Source: Drosophila pseudoobscura
Taxonomy: Eukaryota; Arthropoda; Insecta; Diptera; Drosophilidae
Length of the DNA stretch: 64,000 nt
Direction of reading: 5' to 3'
Assembly: GCF_009870125.1 (NCBI RefSeq)
Contig: NC_046679.1
Span: 17,546,001 to 17,610,000 of the forward strand
The translations under genes were made by a program, and so were the position numbers. How positions within the stretch are numbered: the stretch's first letter is position 1; every line of letters begins with the position of its first letter. Shown in pieces: positions 24,606-35,531 of the stretch. Below the pieces are notes generated by a model. That model had not been told where the DNA came from, did not search any database, and saw nothing but the letters and a program-made list of their open reading frames with translations.

Positions 24606-26718
24606 ATGCTGCTCGGCACCTGCATCATTCTAGCCATCTGGTTGCTTCTGGTTTGGACGTACTTTTTGTGGACCCGACGACGGTACTACAAGGCCGCCTG
24701 GCAGCTAAAGGGACCTATCGGCTGGCCTTTAATCGGCATGGGGCTGCAAATGATGAATACCGAGAGTAAGAGCGGCCGGAGTTAAGCCAATCTAGGCTGT
24801 GGCTAACTGTCTTTTGCAGCCTTTCTGCAGTACATGGATAAACTGTCGCACAAGTTCAAAGCACCCTTCGTCTCCTGGATGGGAACCAGTTGCTTTCTCT
24901 ACGTCAACGACCCACAAACTGTGGAGCAAGTCTTTAACTCGAACCACTGCACCAACAAGGGAGACTTCTACCGCTTCCTGAGCTCGGCGATAGGCGATGG
25001 ACTGTTCACATCTAGCGCTCCTCGCTGGCACAAGCATCGTCGACTCATCAACCCTGCGTTTGGACGTCAGATCCTCTGCAACTTTTTGCCCATTTTTAAT
25101 GCCGAGGCGGAGGTTCTGCTGCTGAAGCTGGATCTGGAGGGTGTACAGCATGGCAAGGAATTGGAGATATATCAGATCTTGAAGAAGATTGTACTGGAAG
25201 CGGCATGTCGTGAGTAGCCACGAAACACTTTTGCATATCATTTTCCAATTACATAATTCTGATGTAGAGACAACCATGGGCAGGAAAATGAATTTCCAGC
25301 ATGACGGTTCTGCGGCAATATTCGAGGCTTACAATGGGTGAGTCTTTTGATGTAAGCATCTGATATTCACTATAAATCGTATGTTTGTATGCCGCATTTG
25401 TAATATCATACAAGTGTTTAGTTCCTGGACTTCCGACACAGGTCTGCTCAATAACCACTCAGTTTAGTAATTCAGTTGCAACCATATTGTTCATCTTCCT
25501 TTTGGAGACTCTGTCCTTGGAAAGCAGGGTAGAAGTTCAAGTATCATTTCATGATTTTTGTCCTTTTAGTTTTTTCTTAGCTATTAGCTAATTACAATCT
25601 TGTAGCATCTCAGGCGGAAATGCTCTTCTCGCGCATTGCAACTCGTTCTACCTTAATGGTGCCAAGGACCTGCAGAGCTTAACATTTTTTGCTTGTATAT
25701 GTATGTATCCTTTAAAGATTGACGGAGGTGTGTGTCAAGCGAATGCTGTCGCCCTGGCTCTATCCGGAACTCATTTATCGACGCTCGCGACTCTTTGTCC
25801 AACAGACGAAGGTTGTCGGCGTTCTCCGTGGGTTTGTGGAGCAGGTAAATTGATACGCAATTCCGTGCCATGACCAATGATTTGCATGTTCCCACAGCTG
25901 CTGTCCCCGATTGTCTCGGTTGTGGATCTCGACACCTCCAAGGAGCCATTGCAACAGGAGTCGAAGAGTAAATCGAAGTCAATTTTTATTGAACAGGTGA
26001 GGGAGCATGTGGAGCGTGGACAACTAAGTTGGCAGGATGTCAGAGATGAGGCCAATGTCACCATTGCAGCGGTAAGTAAGAGACTCTAGATAAAAGTCTG
26101 AAGCCTACACTGAAATTTTCTCTCGGACAGACCTTTGAGACCACATCAACGGCTCTCTACTTCACCATACTCTGCCTGGCCATGCATCCGACCTACCAGG
26201 AGAAGCTACATAAGGAGCTAGTGGCGGAACTTCCGCCTAACGGAAACATTTCCTTGGATCAGTTGGAGCGCCTCTCCTACACAGAAATGGCAATCAACGA
26301 GGCCATGCGGCTTTTTGCACCCGTTCCCATGGTCCTTCGCTCCGCAGCTCAGGATTTCCCTCTCCGTCGCGATGACGGCGATTTTCTAATCCCACGCGGC
26401 ACCCAGATCGGGATCGACATCTACAATATGCAGCGGGACGAACGGGTGTGGGGACCACTGGCCCGCACCTACAATCCGGACGCACATTTCGGACCCGAGG
26501 CACCTTCCCGTCATGCCTTTGCTTTTGTGCCATTTACCAAGGGTCTGCGCATGTGCATCGGTTACCGGTATGCTCAGATGCTGATGAAGTTGCTGCTGGC
26601 CAAGATATTTCGGAGCTATCGCATCATCACAGAGGCCCGGCTGGATCAGCTCCTGGTCAAGGGAAATATATCGCTCAAATTGAGTAACTATCCCCTGTGC
26701 CGGGTGAAGCGAAGGTAA
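24606..26718 (+). CDS. Cyp313b1: Cytochrome P450, CYP313 family
   Basis: Six exons: 24606-24765, 24820-25209, 25268-25337, 25718-25844, 25898-26071 and 26131-26718. All junctions are in phase and give 502 residues, the usual P450 length. The N-terminus is a hydrophobic membrane anchor (MLLGTCIILAIWLLLVWTYF) followed by a proline hinge (KGPIGWPLIG). Landmarks are the I-helix TFETTS at 308-313 (Glu in place of the usual Asp), ExxR at 364-367 (EAMR), and the haem loop FTKGLRMCIG at 442-451 with Cys449 as the axial ligand. It is probably an ER monooxygenase; substrate unknown. The subfamily assignment rests on overall resemblance and on the presence of Cyp313b1 in this gene neighbourhood in D. 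melanogaster, as I remember it. The third intron is long (380 bases) and includes a coding-like stretch at about 25608-25690. The TAA stop lies within TAATAAA. Confidence 0.85.
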
Positions 26719-26914
26719 TAAATGGCCAGGCTTCCATCTTCCATCAATGTCCTCAGCTCTTGTCCTGCCCTCGTTGCACTCCATCTCGAACGTCTTGTTG
26801 TTGTAATTTTCCAATTAAAAATGTAATTTTTTTTTCATTTTCCATGCTGTAAATTGAATTTGTTTCACTTTTACGGGTTGTTCGTTAGTTGACGCTCCGC
26901 CTAGCGTAAATTGC
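26719..26914 (+). other. P450 3' UTR
   Basis: Begins immediately with an AATAAA overlapping the stop (26717-26722). A second signal ATTAAA occurs near 26815, followed by T-rich sequence. Nothing else noted. Confidence 0.6.
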
Positions 26915-27277
26915 ATGCTTGCAAATGGCTTTAATGGATTACCTTCTGCCTCCAATCCAAGTACTCCCGGCTATCAGAAGGCATCTCAGTTCGCCCCCCA
27001 AACGCCTGTTACTTAATACGGAACAGATAGAAGCTACAGCGTTTTCAATCCAGGTCCCAGTCCTGCTCCTGCGCTTTATCCAGTTGGCTACTGGAATACC
27101 CCATCGCCAGTGACCTATTCACCTATTCACTATACCACTGGTGGTATACCTCAATTTCCGTACAATCCACAGGCACCGGGGGCCAGCCTGAACTCGTCAA
27201 TGGGCGACTGGTGCTCAACCGACATTGAACGACACCGACCTTGTTGGACAAACAGGCATTATCAGCACTGTTTTTAA
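26915..27277 (+). pseudogene. Pro/Ser/Tyr-rich frame interrupted by one stop, unidentified
   Basis: One continuous frame of 120 codons runs from an ATG at 26915 (MLANGFNGLPSASNPS...) to TAA at 27275. It is broken only by a TAA at 27014-27016. The second half contains LYPVGYWNTPSPVTYSPIHY and the product stays rich in P, S, Y and G, like low-complexity tails of RNA-binding proteins. Composition on both sides of the stop is the same, so this looks like one sequence with a single nonsense change. It could be a decayed retrocopy or a lost exon. Stop-codon readthrough is possible but unsupported. Two AATAAA-like motifs follow after 27290. Confidence 0.35.
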
Positions 27278-27333
27278 TATATAAATTCTTTCTAAAATAA
27301 AGGCTCCAATTCTAAATTATTTTCTAAATAAAA

Positions 27334-27400
27334 CCCCAAATTTGGTTACTCTAGCGTTAATAGTCTCTGAGATTTGTGGATGCCCCAGATCTTCGTCTAC
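27334..27400 (-). mobile_element. DINE-1-like fragment
   Basis: CCAAATTTGGTTACTCTAGC followed by GTTAATAGTCTCTGAGATTT matches the copy at 14319-14356 and the one near 46370. It is an internal piece of the same repeat; both ends are missing. Confidence 0.6.
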
Positions 27401-29398
27401 AAGCGATTAGACATAGAAAAATACTCTGGACACAAGGATTCCTTTTAAAGTTCACTTATTTGTATGAAATATAGAATTATGAACAGCTACTCTTTATCTA
27501 TATGTTAAACTGAATTTAATTGGTAGGCAACAAAAATATTAATAGTACACAGTTCTTTTTTTCTCTATCGATTCCAACTTTCGACAGCGTCTTAAGCTTT
27601 CATGTTACTTAAGGGTCCCTGGTTGCAAGTTGCAACGAAATATAAATAATTCAATAGCAGAAGCGTCCTTGCAAAAGTGGACTCGTCCTCAGAAGAACCC
27701 CGCACGAGAAGAGCGGAAAAGTATGCAAAAAGTGATTGTGACTCGTTAATGCTTCGAAATATTGTACAGGGAGAAGCAGCTGCTGCAGACGGTTCCGGTC
27801 GGGGATGGCTGGGTAATCACAACATTAATCTAATACGCGTGTTTAGTGCGGCCTGGCGGGCAGCCAACTTAATAATAGCTTTTGGAGCGCTTTGCAATAA
27901 GTAATTAAATCATTTACAACAAATCAAACTGACGGATGAGAAGATAACGCAGTCAAAAAGGATAGCAACGGCCACTCCCCTCCACTCCGACTTCGACTCT
28001 GACTACGATTCCAGCTCTTAGGCAAATAGTCGCCAAGCTCTTAGGGTCTCTGGGTTTCTGGTGTGGCTTATTATTAATGAGCAAAAGTTTTGCAAGTTTT
28101 CAATTAGTTATGCACCCGTCGACCGTTGCCCGCCAGCAACGCCCCTTTCGCGCGGCCGACTGGAGAATAATCAAGACAAACGGTGGCTCATAATAAAATA
28201 TTTAGCTGGATTTCCCAGGCCAGTCCCAATAATTGACTAGCAACCAACTATTTGTATAACAAGCCGAGACGTTGTTTCCATTCAGGGCAGTGCTCGGCTG
28301 ATTATGGTGCTCGGTTTGGCTCCGCTGCACTCCGGCCGGGTTCTCTAACTGAATCCGACAGCCTGCATCATTTGATTAATTGAATATCAAGGCAGCATCC
28401 ACCTGAATACGAGGAGCAGAAACAGCTTGGGCTACTCGTACTTATGCCACTTGCAGACCGGTGGTTTTGTACGCTGCATTAATCAGACTTTAATTTCAAT
28501 AATTTCCTTTTCTTTATATCGTCATGGAAGGCAATTGAAGTGGAAACATACATCCATAAGTTTGGCTTTAGTTAGTTAAATTAAATCTTAGTATTCTATT
28601 CATTATCTTAGTCAAGGTCGGTGTACTGGCACCAATTAGGAAATAACTTTCAGTTACACATTTATTTTTCTATGTAAATCAGCCATTTACATATACGATT
28701 TCAAACTATACTATACCATGTGCCTAAAGATCTTTTTTGGAGTCCCTCTCTATTAATTGTGTTCCGCTAAACGACGCACTTGACAATTCTGTTTCAATTC
28801 CAGCTAAGCCACAAAGCAGGTAACACTTGGTCGAGCTACAACAATAAGTGGAGCTGTGGGCGTCGAGGCCTGGGGCTCTAATTACAGTAAAACATTTACC
28901 AAGACGCCTGCATGAACATACTTGAGTATGTATGTATGTATACATGTGAAAGAGCTGCTAATAAACATAACATTCCTCAAAGCCCGGAATGGCGGATGGG
29001 AGGAAGGCAGGATAGAAACCGGCAGGAAAACCGCATTAACAAGCAGCTGCTGCATCATACAGATCCTAGGAGTAATTAAGTTTACTCTTATTTGATGAGA
29101 CACGCGCCACGCGGGACCCAAGCGCAAATCTTATCCGGGAAAACCTGGCAAGCAAACCACAATATGGAAAGGGCCACAACCCTCTCGACAGCAGCCGACC
29201 GCAGGCCGGGAGAGGCCAGACCCAGACCCTATCAATGTTAATGCTAATTGTTATTGTAGTTAACATGCGGGGCGGGGCGGGGCGGAACGTGGAGGAGTCG
29301 AAAGTGCCTGTCCGCTTACCTCAAATTGAATTAGACTCATATGTGGTCGTCAGTTGAGACAGTTTGCAACTTCTAAACTCAATTTGGTAGCTCACAAA
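27401..29398. other. Intergenic DNA without recognised gene
   Basis: Mixed composition with scattered short open frames of no coding character. A G-rich tract (GGGGC)3GG is at about 29268-29285. A short, unremarkable frame (MDSSSEEPRTRRAEKY at about 27677) has no splice or poly(A) support. Confidence 0.5.
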
Positions 29399-29490
29399 GC
29401 CTATACACTGACAAAAAAATACGCTTCACACTCAACAGCTCTGTGGGATCAACTAGTACACTGCATCTTGACGTTTTTATCAGTGTAGGC
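29399..29490. repeat. Short inverted-repeat element (MITE-like)
   Basis: The left end GCCTATACACTGACAAAAAA and the right end GTTTTTATCAGTGTAGGC are near reverse complements (a two-base insertion and a few mismatches) around about 45 bases of unrelated sequence. The size and layout fit a MITE. No clear target-site duplication is seen. Confidence 0.55.
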
Positions 29491-29519
29491 TCAACGCTCA
29501 CTCTTTTCGAGGGGCCTAA

Positions 29520-30178
29520 CCACGAGTAAAGCACAGTGCAAATATTTCACAAAATTGCATTACAATCTTTTCTACCATGCTCAGCAAAATTGCCGTACAA
29601 AACGACCAAACAAAATTTTAGTCATTGTTGTGGAAGATATTGTTCAGGCTTCAGTTATCAAGCTGGTATTCGTGAGTACACGAATGAATTATATTCGGTA
29701 AGTGTGTCTGTAATCATGCGCCCAAATAATTTGGACCCGTTTGCCATTATTATGTGAAGGGCACTTGTCGAGGTAGTCCAACGAATGAGGAGCAAATGTG
29801 CATCGCGCTAGATAATGCTGAGATGGTGAGGTCAATTATCATTCAAAAAGGCCGAAATTGGAAGGAGGCTTAAACTTTTGGGCCAATTTTGGGAATAGCG
29901 CTTCTGCAAGCAGGTGTTGAAAAAGGAAATGTCCTACGCTTTACCAAATGAGATCCATGCCGCATTATTGTATCAGGTATGTCCTTGTCAAAGTCCGTAT
30001 CATATGCAGACGATCCTGTCCAATTGCAGACTTTGATCATAGAGCAATACGGTGGTGCCCTGTTTGTCCCATGGCCATGGGTTCGGAGAGGTGGTGTCGT
30101 GGCACATGAACTATTGACACATGGATTGACCATTGTGCGGTTTATACTTGATCGGGATATCATTAGATTGGAATGAGT
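29520..30178 (+). pseudogene. Degenerate coding-like region, unidentified (possible transposase relic)
   Basis: Plus-strand frames with several stops and shifts carry plausible protein pieces, such as SNEEQMCIALDNAEMV-like sequence near 29790, KAEIGRRLKLLGQFWE near 29850 and ADDPVQLQTLIIEQYGGALF near 30009. It lies just beyond the MITE-like repeat at 29399. I cannot assign a transposase family. It may be mobile-element debris or a chance collection of frames. Confidence 0.25.
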
Positions 30179-33100
30179 GCGTTTCTATTTTATTTAAAGA
30201 CCTAAAAAGTAAAAAAAATTATTTTTGCACATAAAGATTTTTTAATCTTGTCGCTTTGTAATATTTTGATATACAACTTCAATCAATTATGAAACTTAAA
30301 AAATACAAAAACATTGTGTAGTTGGAATAAAAAACTAAAGATTTTTTATACTGAAACGTTGATGCATTCGGCCCTCCTCAGGGGACGGGTTTCGATCCTA
30401 AATGGCCTTGTTCGCTCTTGAAAAGTGGAAATGTGTTTCAACTCTTCGGCCCTTATCCTTTTATGTGACTGGAGAAAGTTTTGTTGTTTGACAAATTGTT
30501 TTGTGCAGCCGCCCGAGGAAATAAAAGGCAACATTAAACTGTAGGCGGGGATTCGATCGAGATGGGGATGGGAATAAGAACGCTGTCGAAACAAAATGGA
30601 GACGTGGACGGTGCCATCATGTGAAAAAAATGTAGGGGGAGGACGAATCGGACCCGGAACCGAAGTCAGAACAGAGTTTAAAGCGCGAACAAGAGCAGCG
30701 AAAACAACAAAAATTCCACTGCCACTTCGCTCCGTGTCGTCTGGTGGTTCCTTCACTCCCTTGCGTCAGTACCCTAACTTTTGCCGCTCTTTTGCTCGCC
30801 TTGCGGCTGCAGCGACGCATAAATTAGCAAACACGAGGCGAGCGGTGCGCGCAACTCTCGCATCTGCGGAGGAGCCTCCCGTGATCCAGCTCCGCTCCGC
30901 ACTCACACCCGGCGCTACCGTCAAATGGCTTACTGATTGACTACCTACTCTCCGGAGAGTAGGGGGAGCTGTGATGGTGGTACCAACCAGAGAAGAGGAC
31001 AGGAGGGCCTCTTGTCTGGCTGCAGCAAATTAGCAATGTTCGTGTGGTCCACTCTCCACTCTCCGCCCTCTGGACGTCAGCCTTTTCCACTCGGACCTTC
31101 GTTGGGAAATAAAAGTACTCTCATCCCTCGAAAAATTGGCTAGCGCAATTAATTAAAAAGTTTGCTGCAAAATGCAATCGCAATGAACTCAGCACGGGAA
31201 GGCGTTTGTGTGGGGATTGGCCCTGTATGGAATGCGACGCGATGGGATGGGTTGAAACAGAATGGTCGTCAGACAAAGCTCTACAAATATTTTTCCAGCT
31301 GCCGAAAAATGCGCTAAATTGTTTTTTTTTTCCTGCTGAGAGAATTTAATTAAAAATTTTGCATATGCCAGGTGGCAGTACACCAAAAAATAAAGCATTT
31401 GATTACGGAAATGTATCATGAATAGCTATGAAATTGAATTATATTATGAATGAAGATTAAAATGAGCAGAGCTCGAATATAAAATAGTCGGAGCTTGTCG
31501 TAAGAAATAATTCAATCCAATCAATTTATGAATTCATATTTTTGTTCACATCTTAAGGTATATCTATAAAAATGTTAAGGGCATAAGCAATATGTCGCAA
31601 AGCTATAGATTATTTAATATGATTTTACAAAATAGGACTTCGAGGAATTTCAGTTTTCATTAAAGTACGCCACATGTGACGACAATTAGGCCGTGCTCAC
31701 TTGAAAGCGGAGCTGAAGACTTACTTATAAGCTCCGAACAAACAAACACAGTATTGCTGGCTGATCTGAAAGCTGAAAAAACTCGCAGAAATCAGCTCAC
31801 CTTATCATCATTAGACCTTATATTTCTTTGCCAATTTAAGCGTATATGGCCTTGGAAGACATGAACTGATCCTTTTTTGCAAGACTGATGATGCGGGTAT
31901 CAGTTGTTTGTAAAGATTTATTTTTGTAGATGTAGATCAGGTCCATCAGCTTTCAGATCATCCTTCAACTCAACCTTCAGTTCAGCTCCGCTTTCAGCTA
32001 GAGTGTTTACCAGCCTTTAAGGCAGCTCATCAAATTCTAAAAATATTCAATGAAGCTATGAACGTCTTTGGCTTAAAATGTATCTGATTCGGCAGCTGCG
32101 CTGTCTGTTTTCAGTATTCGTATTTCCTTTTTCCTTTGGTAATTTTTATAAAAATTATGCAGATTAAATGTGGCAGCAAAGTTTGCTTAGCCGGGCAAGT
32201 GACATTAAAGTCCCATAAGGCGCATTGGCAGGGACAACAAAGATGTCTAAATAATAATGGGAGCGCTCGCGCTGTTTGGGGCGACGCACAAGTTGATTGA
32301 ATAAATCACAACAGGTAAATTTCTGTTGAAACCAGACCCGACACGCGTGAGCACAGGCTGACACTCCAAAGAGCGGACTAAAGAGCAGACTAAAGATACA
32401 AGTACGAGTATCTGCACATATATGTAGAATGTTACTGACTTTATACAGCACAGGGCCAGACTTCGCTGGAGAACAAGTCCTAAGCTTAGCTTCGGGCACA
32501 CGGCGCCTTGGTGGAAAGTTTTCCCATTTATGGCCTGGCAATAATTTGGCCAAGGAGCGACCAGGCACCCGAGATAACTGGCCATTTACCAACAGTGTGT
32601 CACAATTTCTTTAAAAAACTAAACCCCGGTTCTCAGCAGCGCCAGCTCGGAGGCAATTAAATTAGTGTTCATTTATATTTGATGTCCCCGAAACTTGCAC
32701 ACATTTTTGTATACGAGTATCATCTGGAGCATTCTGTGAAATAAAACCACTTCGTGCGCCGGGCGCAAACCTTGGGTTCCCCACTTGTCAACCTCAATAG
32801 CTCTCTAAATATTTTGTGAAATTAATTGCATGGGGCTGAGGGCTAATTAAATACCTCACCAGAATTAGAAGCAAACCGTACGACACGCATATATGTATAT
32901 GGTCTGGTCTTCCGCACGGAGAATTTTTGCCACCTGTGAGGTGTGCAAAGTTCACTTGGTAATTAGCATTTTCTATGAGCCATTTCACATGCTTCCTTCC
33001 ATCGATGCGGAGAGCCACGCTACTATCAAGGCTGTAGGGAAACTTGATGTATTGAACTTTCCTTATATATTTTCGAATTCAATACATGCAAATTTCACTG

Positions 33101-33993
33101 CAATTATTTCTAAGAATATATCCCCACTAATTGCCCCCATTCGACGGCTAAAGGTCAAGTGTGACGTTAGCGCATTCAATTAAATTTCCTATAAATCCAA
33201 TGAGCTTTCTACCTCTTATGTAAGAAGCTTAATGAAGATAGCAAGCGAACCAAAAAGATATTTTTTTGTAGGTATTATACGCGTTAAAATTTTTCTGAAT
33301 CTGGCGAGCTCTTGATAGGTACGACTACATGTTTGAAAACCTCATTATGTACCGAATTTTGTGTGTAGCCTCCTGTGATATCACACTGAAACAAATGTAT
33401 CTCACATTTGGATTTTGGTGTATTTTCTTAGCTTCAATGGGTCTCCTGTCAACTTGGATGGAACTAACTGCATTAGCTTGGGGATGGGGGATGGTTATAG
33501 CTTATGTTGGACATCTGGCGCGATTATCGCAGCATGTTAGCAAATATATGTAGATGTCCTCTTAAGAGGACAAAAAATATAGCCCAAAAGGCGATGCCTT
33601 GGGGATAATAGATTAATCGTGAATACGAGTTCCAACGGGGATATAAATCCTGAATCTTCTTAGATATTTATACGATTATGTGTGTAAATATGATTATGAA
33701 TTGGTACGATTATGAGTAAGAAATTCAGTTTATACTTTTCCTCTTTCTGCTCTTATACTTATTAAGAAACTTTCAAGTTTGTCATTCGGAGGAAATTTGG
33801 AGAGTCAATTAGGCATTTAGTTAGCAACAAAAACAACAAAATAACGAAAATGTTAATTATAGGGCACGCCCCTCCAGGCACCTTCGCAGGGGTAACTTTT
33901 AAAAACTCATTAATGCATACATTTAGGGCTGCCTTAAATAGCTGCACGAAGCCTCCAGATAGACAGTTGGATTCCGAGTGTAAGTTTAAGTAT
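30179..33993. other. Intergenic DNA, upstream of Or85e
   Basis: A GC-richer stretch at about 30350-31100 contains overlapping open frames on both strands, but none shows splice structure or recognisable protein. It is more likely regulatory or noncoding. The remainder is AT-rich. No tRNA-like box B is evident. Confidence 0.5.
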
Positions 33994-35531
33994 ATGGCAA
34001 GTCTTCAGTTCCACGGCAATATTGATGCGGACACCAGGTACGATGCGACGCTGGATCCTGCCCGTGAGCCCGAATTGTTCCGACTGCTGATGGGACTGCA
34101 GCTGGCGATGGGAATGAACCCATCTCCGAGATTGCCCAGTTGGTGGCCCACTTGGCTGCGGCCAGTGGGCGGGCTAATGGCCAAGGCCTACTGCTCGATG
34201 GTAATCCTCACCTCGCTCCACTTGGGTCTGCTGTTCACGAAAACCACATTGGACGTTCTGCCAACGGGCGAGCTGCAGGCCATAACGGATGCCTTGACTA
34301 TGACCATTATATACTTCTTTACGGCCTACGCAAACATATACTGGTGCGTGCGGTCGCAGCGATTGTTGGCCTTCATGGACCATATCAATAGGGAGTATCG
34401 ACATCACTCGCTCGCAGGCGTTACTTTTGTGAGTAGCCACGCTGCCCACAGGTGGTCCCGGAGCTTTACGACCATATGGATCCTGTCCTGCCTGGTGGGT
34501 GTGATCACCTGGGGCGTGTCCCCACTGATGCTGGGCATACGGACTCTTCCCCTGACCTGCTGGTATCCTTTCGACGCCCTGTCCCCAGGTACTTACACGG
34601 CGGTGTATGCCACTCAGCTATTTGGACAAATTTCGGTGGGAGTCACATTCGGCTTTGGTGGCTCCCTGTTTGTTACTCTGTGCCTGCTGCTGCTGGCCCA
34701 GTTCGATGTGCTCTTCTGCAGCCTAAAGAACTTAGATGCGCACTCAAAGCTGCTCTCAGGCGAGACGATCGCGGGGCTAGGGTGAGTGGACTGTTATCTA
34801 ACTGGACTAACTAACTTCAGTTAGTCCTGTTTTCTCTTCTTGCCTCTTTAGCCTGCTGCAAAGAGAGCTGCTCCAGGGCGCATTTACAAGAGAGCTGAAT
34901 CAATATGCTGTGCTTCAGGAGCATGCCACAGATCTCCTAAGAATCTCAGCTGAATCACAAAATCTTGCGCAAGTTAAAGTATTTCATAGCGCACTCGTAG
35001 AGTGTGTGCGACTGCACCGCTTCATCCTGTACTGCTGCGCGGAACTGGAGAACCTTTTTAGCCCGTACTGCCTGGTAAAGTCTATGCAGATCACACTACA
35101 GCTTTGTCTGCTTGTGTTCGTCGGCGTGTCTGGCACGCGGGAGTTCTTGCGCATCGTCAACCAGATCCAGTATCTGGCGCTTACCCTCTTCGAACTGCTG
35201 ATGTTCACCTATTGCGGAGAGTTGCTCAGTCGGCACAGTGTCCGATCCGGAGAGGCCTTCTGGAGGGGCGGATGGTGGAAGCACGCCCACCTCTTGCGCC
35301 AAGACGTCCTGATCTTTCTCGTTAACAGTCGTCGGGCAGTGTATGTCACAGCTGGAAAATTCTATGTGATGGATGTGAATCGGTTGAGATCGGTGAAAAG
35401 TTCCTGTTTCGCCGTGCGGCTATCACGTCACTTAAGAACCTTCTTTCTTCTTCCAGGTTATAACGCAAGCCTTCAGTTTCCTGACTCTTCTCCAGAAGTT
35501 GGCCGCCAAGAAAGCCACAATGGAGGCCTAA
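33994..35531 (+). CDS. Or85e: Odorant receptor 85e
   Basis: Three exons (33994-34781, 34852-35392, 35457-35531) join in phases 2 and 0 to give 467 residues, starting MASLQFHGNIDADTRYD. It is a typical seven-transmembrane insect OR. Characteristic pieces are LTMTIIYFFTAYANIYWC, the loop SLAGVTFVSSHAAHRWSR, LPLTCWYPFDALSPGTYT and FGFGGSLFVTLCLLLLAQFD. The conserved C-terminal region reads NSRRAVYVTAGKFYVMDVNR and then AFSFLTLLQKLAA. The match to D. melanogaster Or85e, as I remember it, is close over the full length. Or85e forms a ligand-gated cation channel with Orco in maxillary-palp sensory neurons (pb2A). An in-frame ATG at 33850 would add 48 residues. I prefer 33994 because it matches the known start. 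Introns are short (70 and 64 bases). Confidence 0.93.

Noticed and set aside
30346-30940. Overlapping frames of 114 to 136 codons in a GC-rich intergenic stretch
   Set aside because: Frames on both strands compete, none has recognisable protein features, and GC content alone explains the lack of stops.
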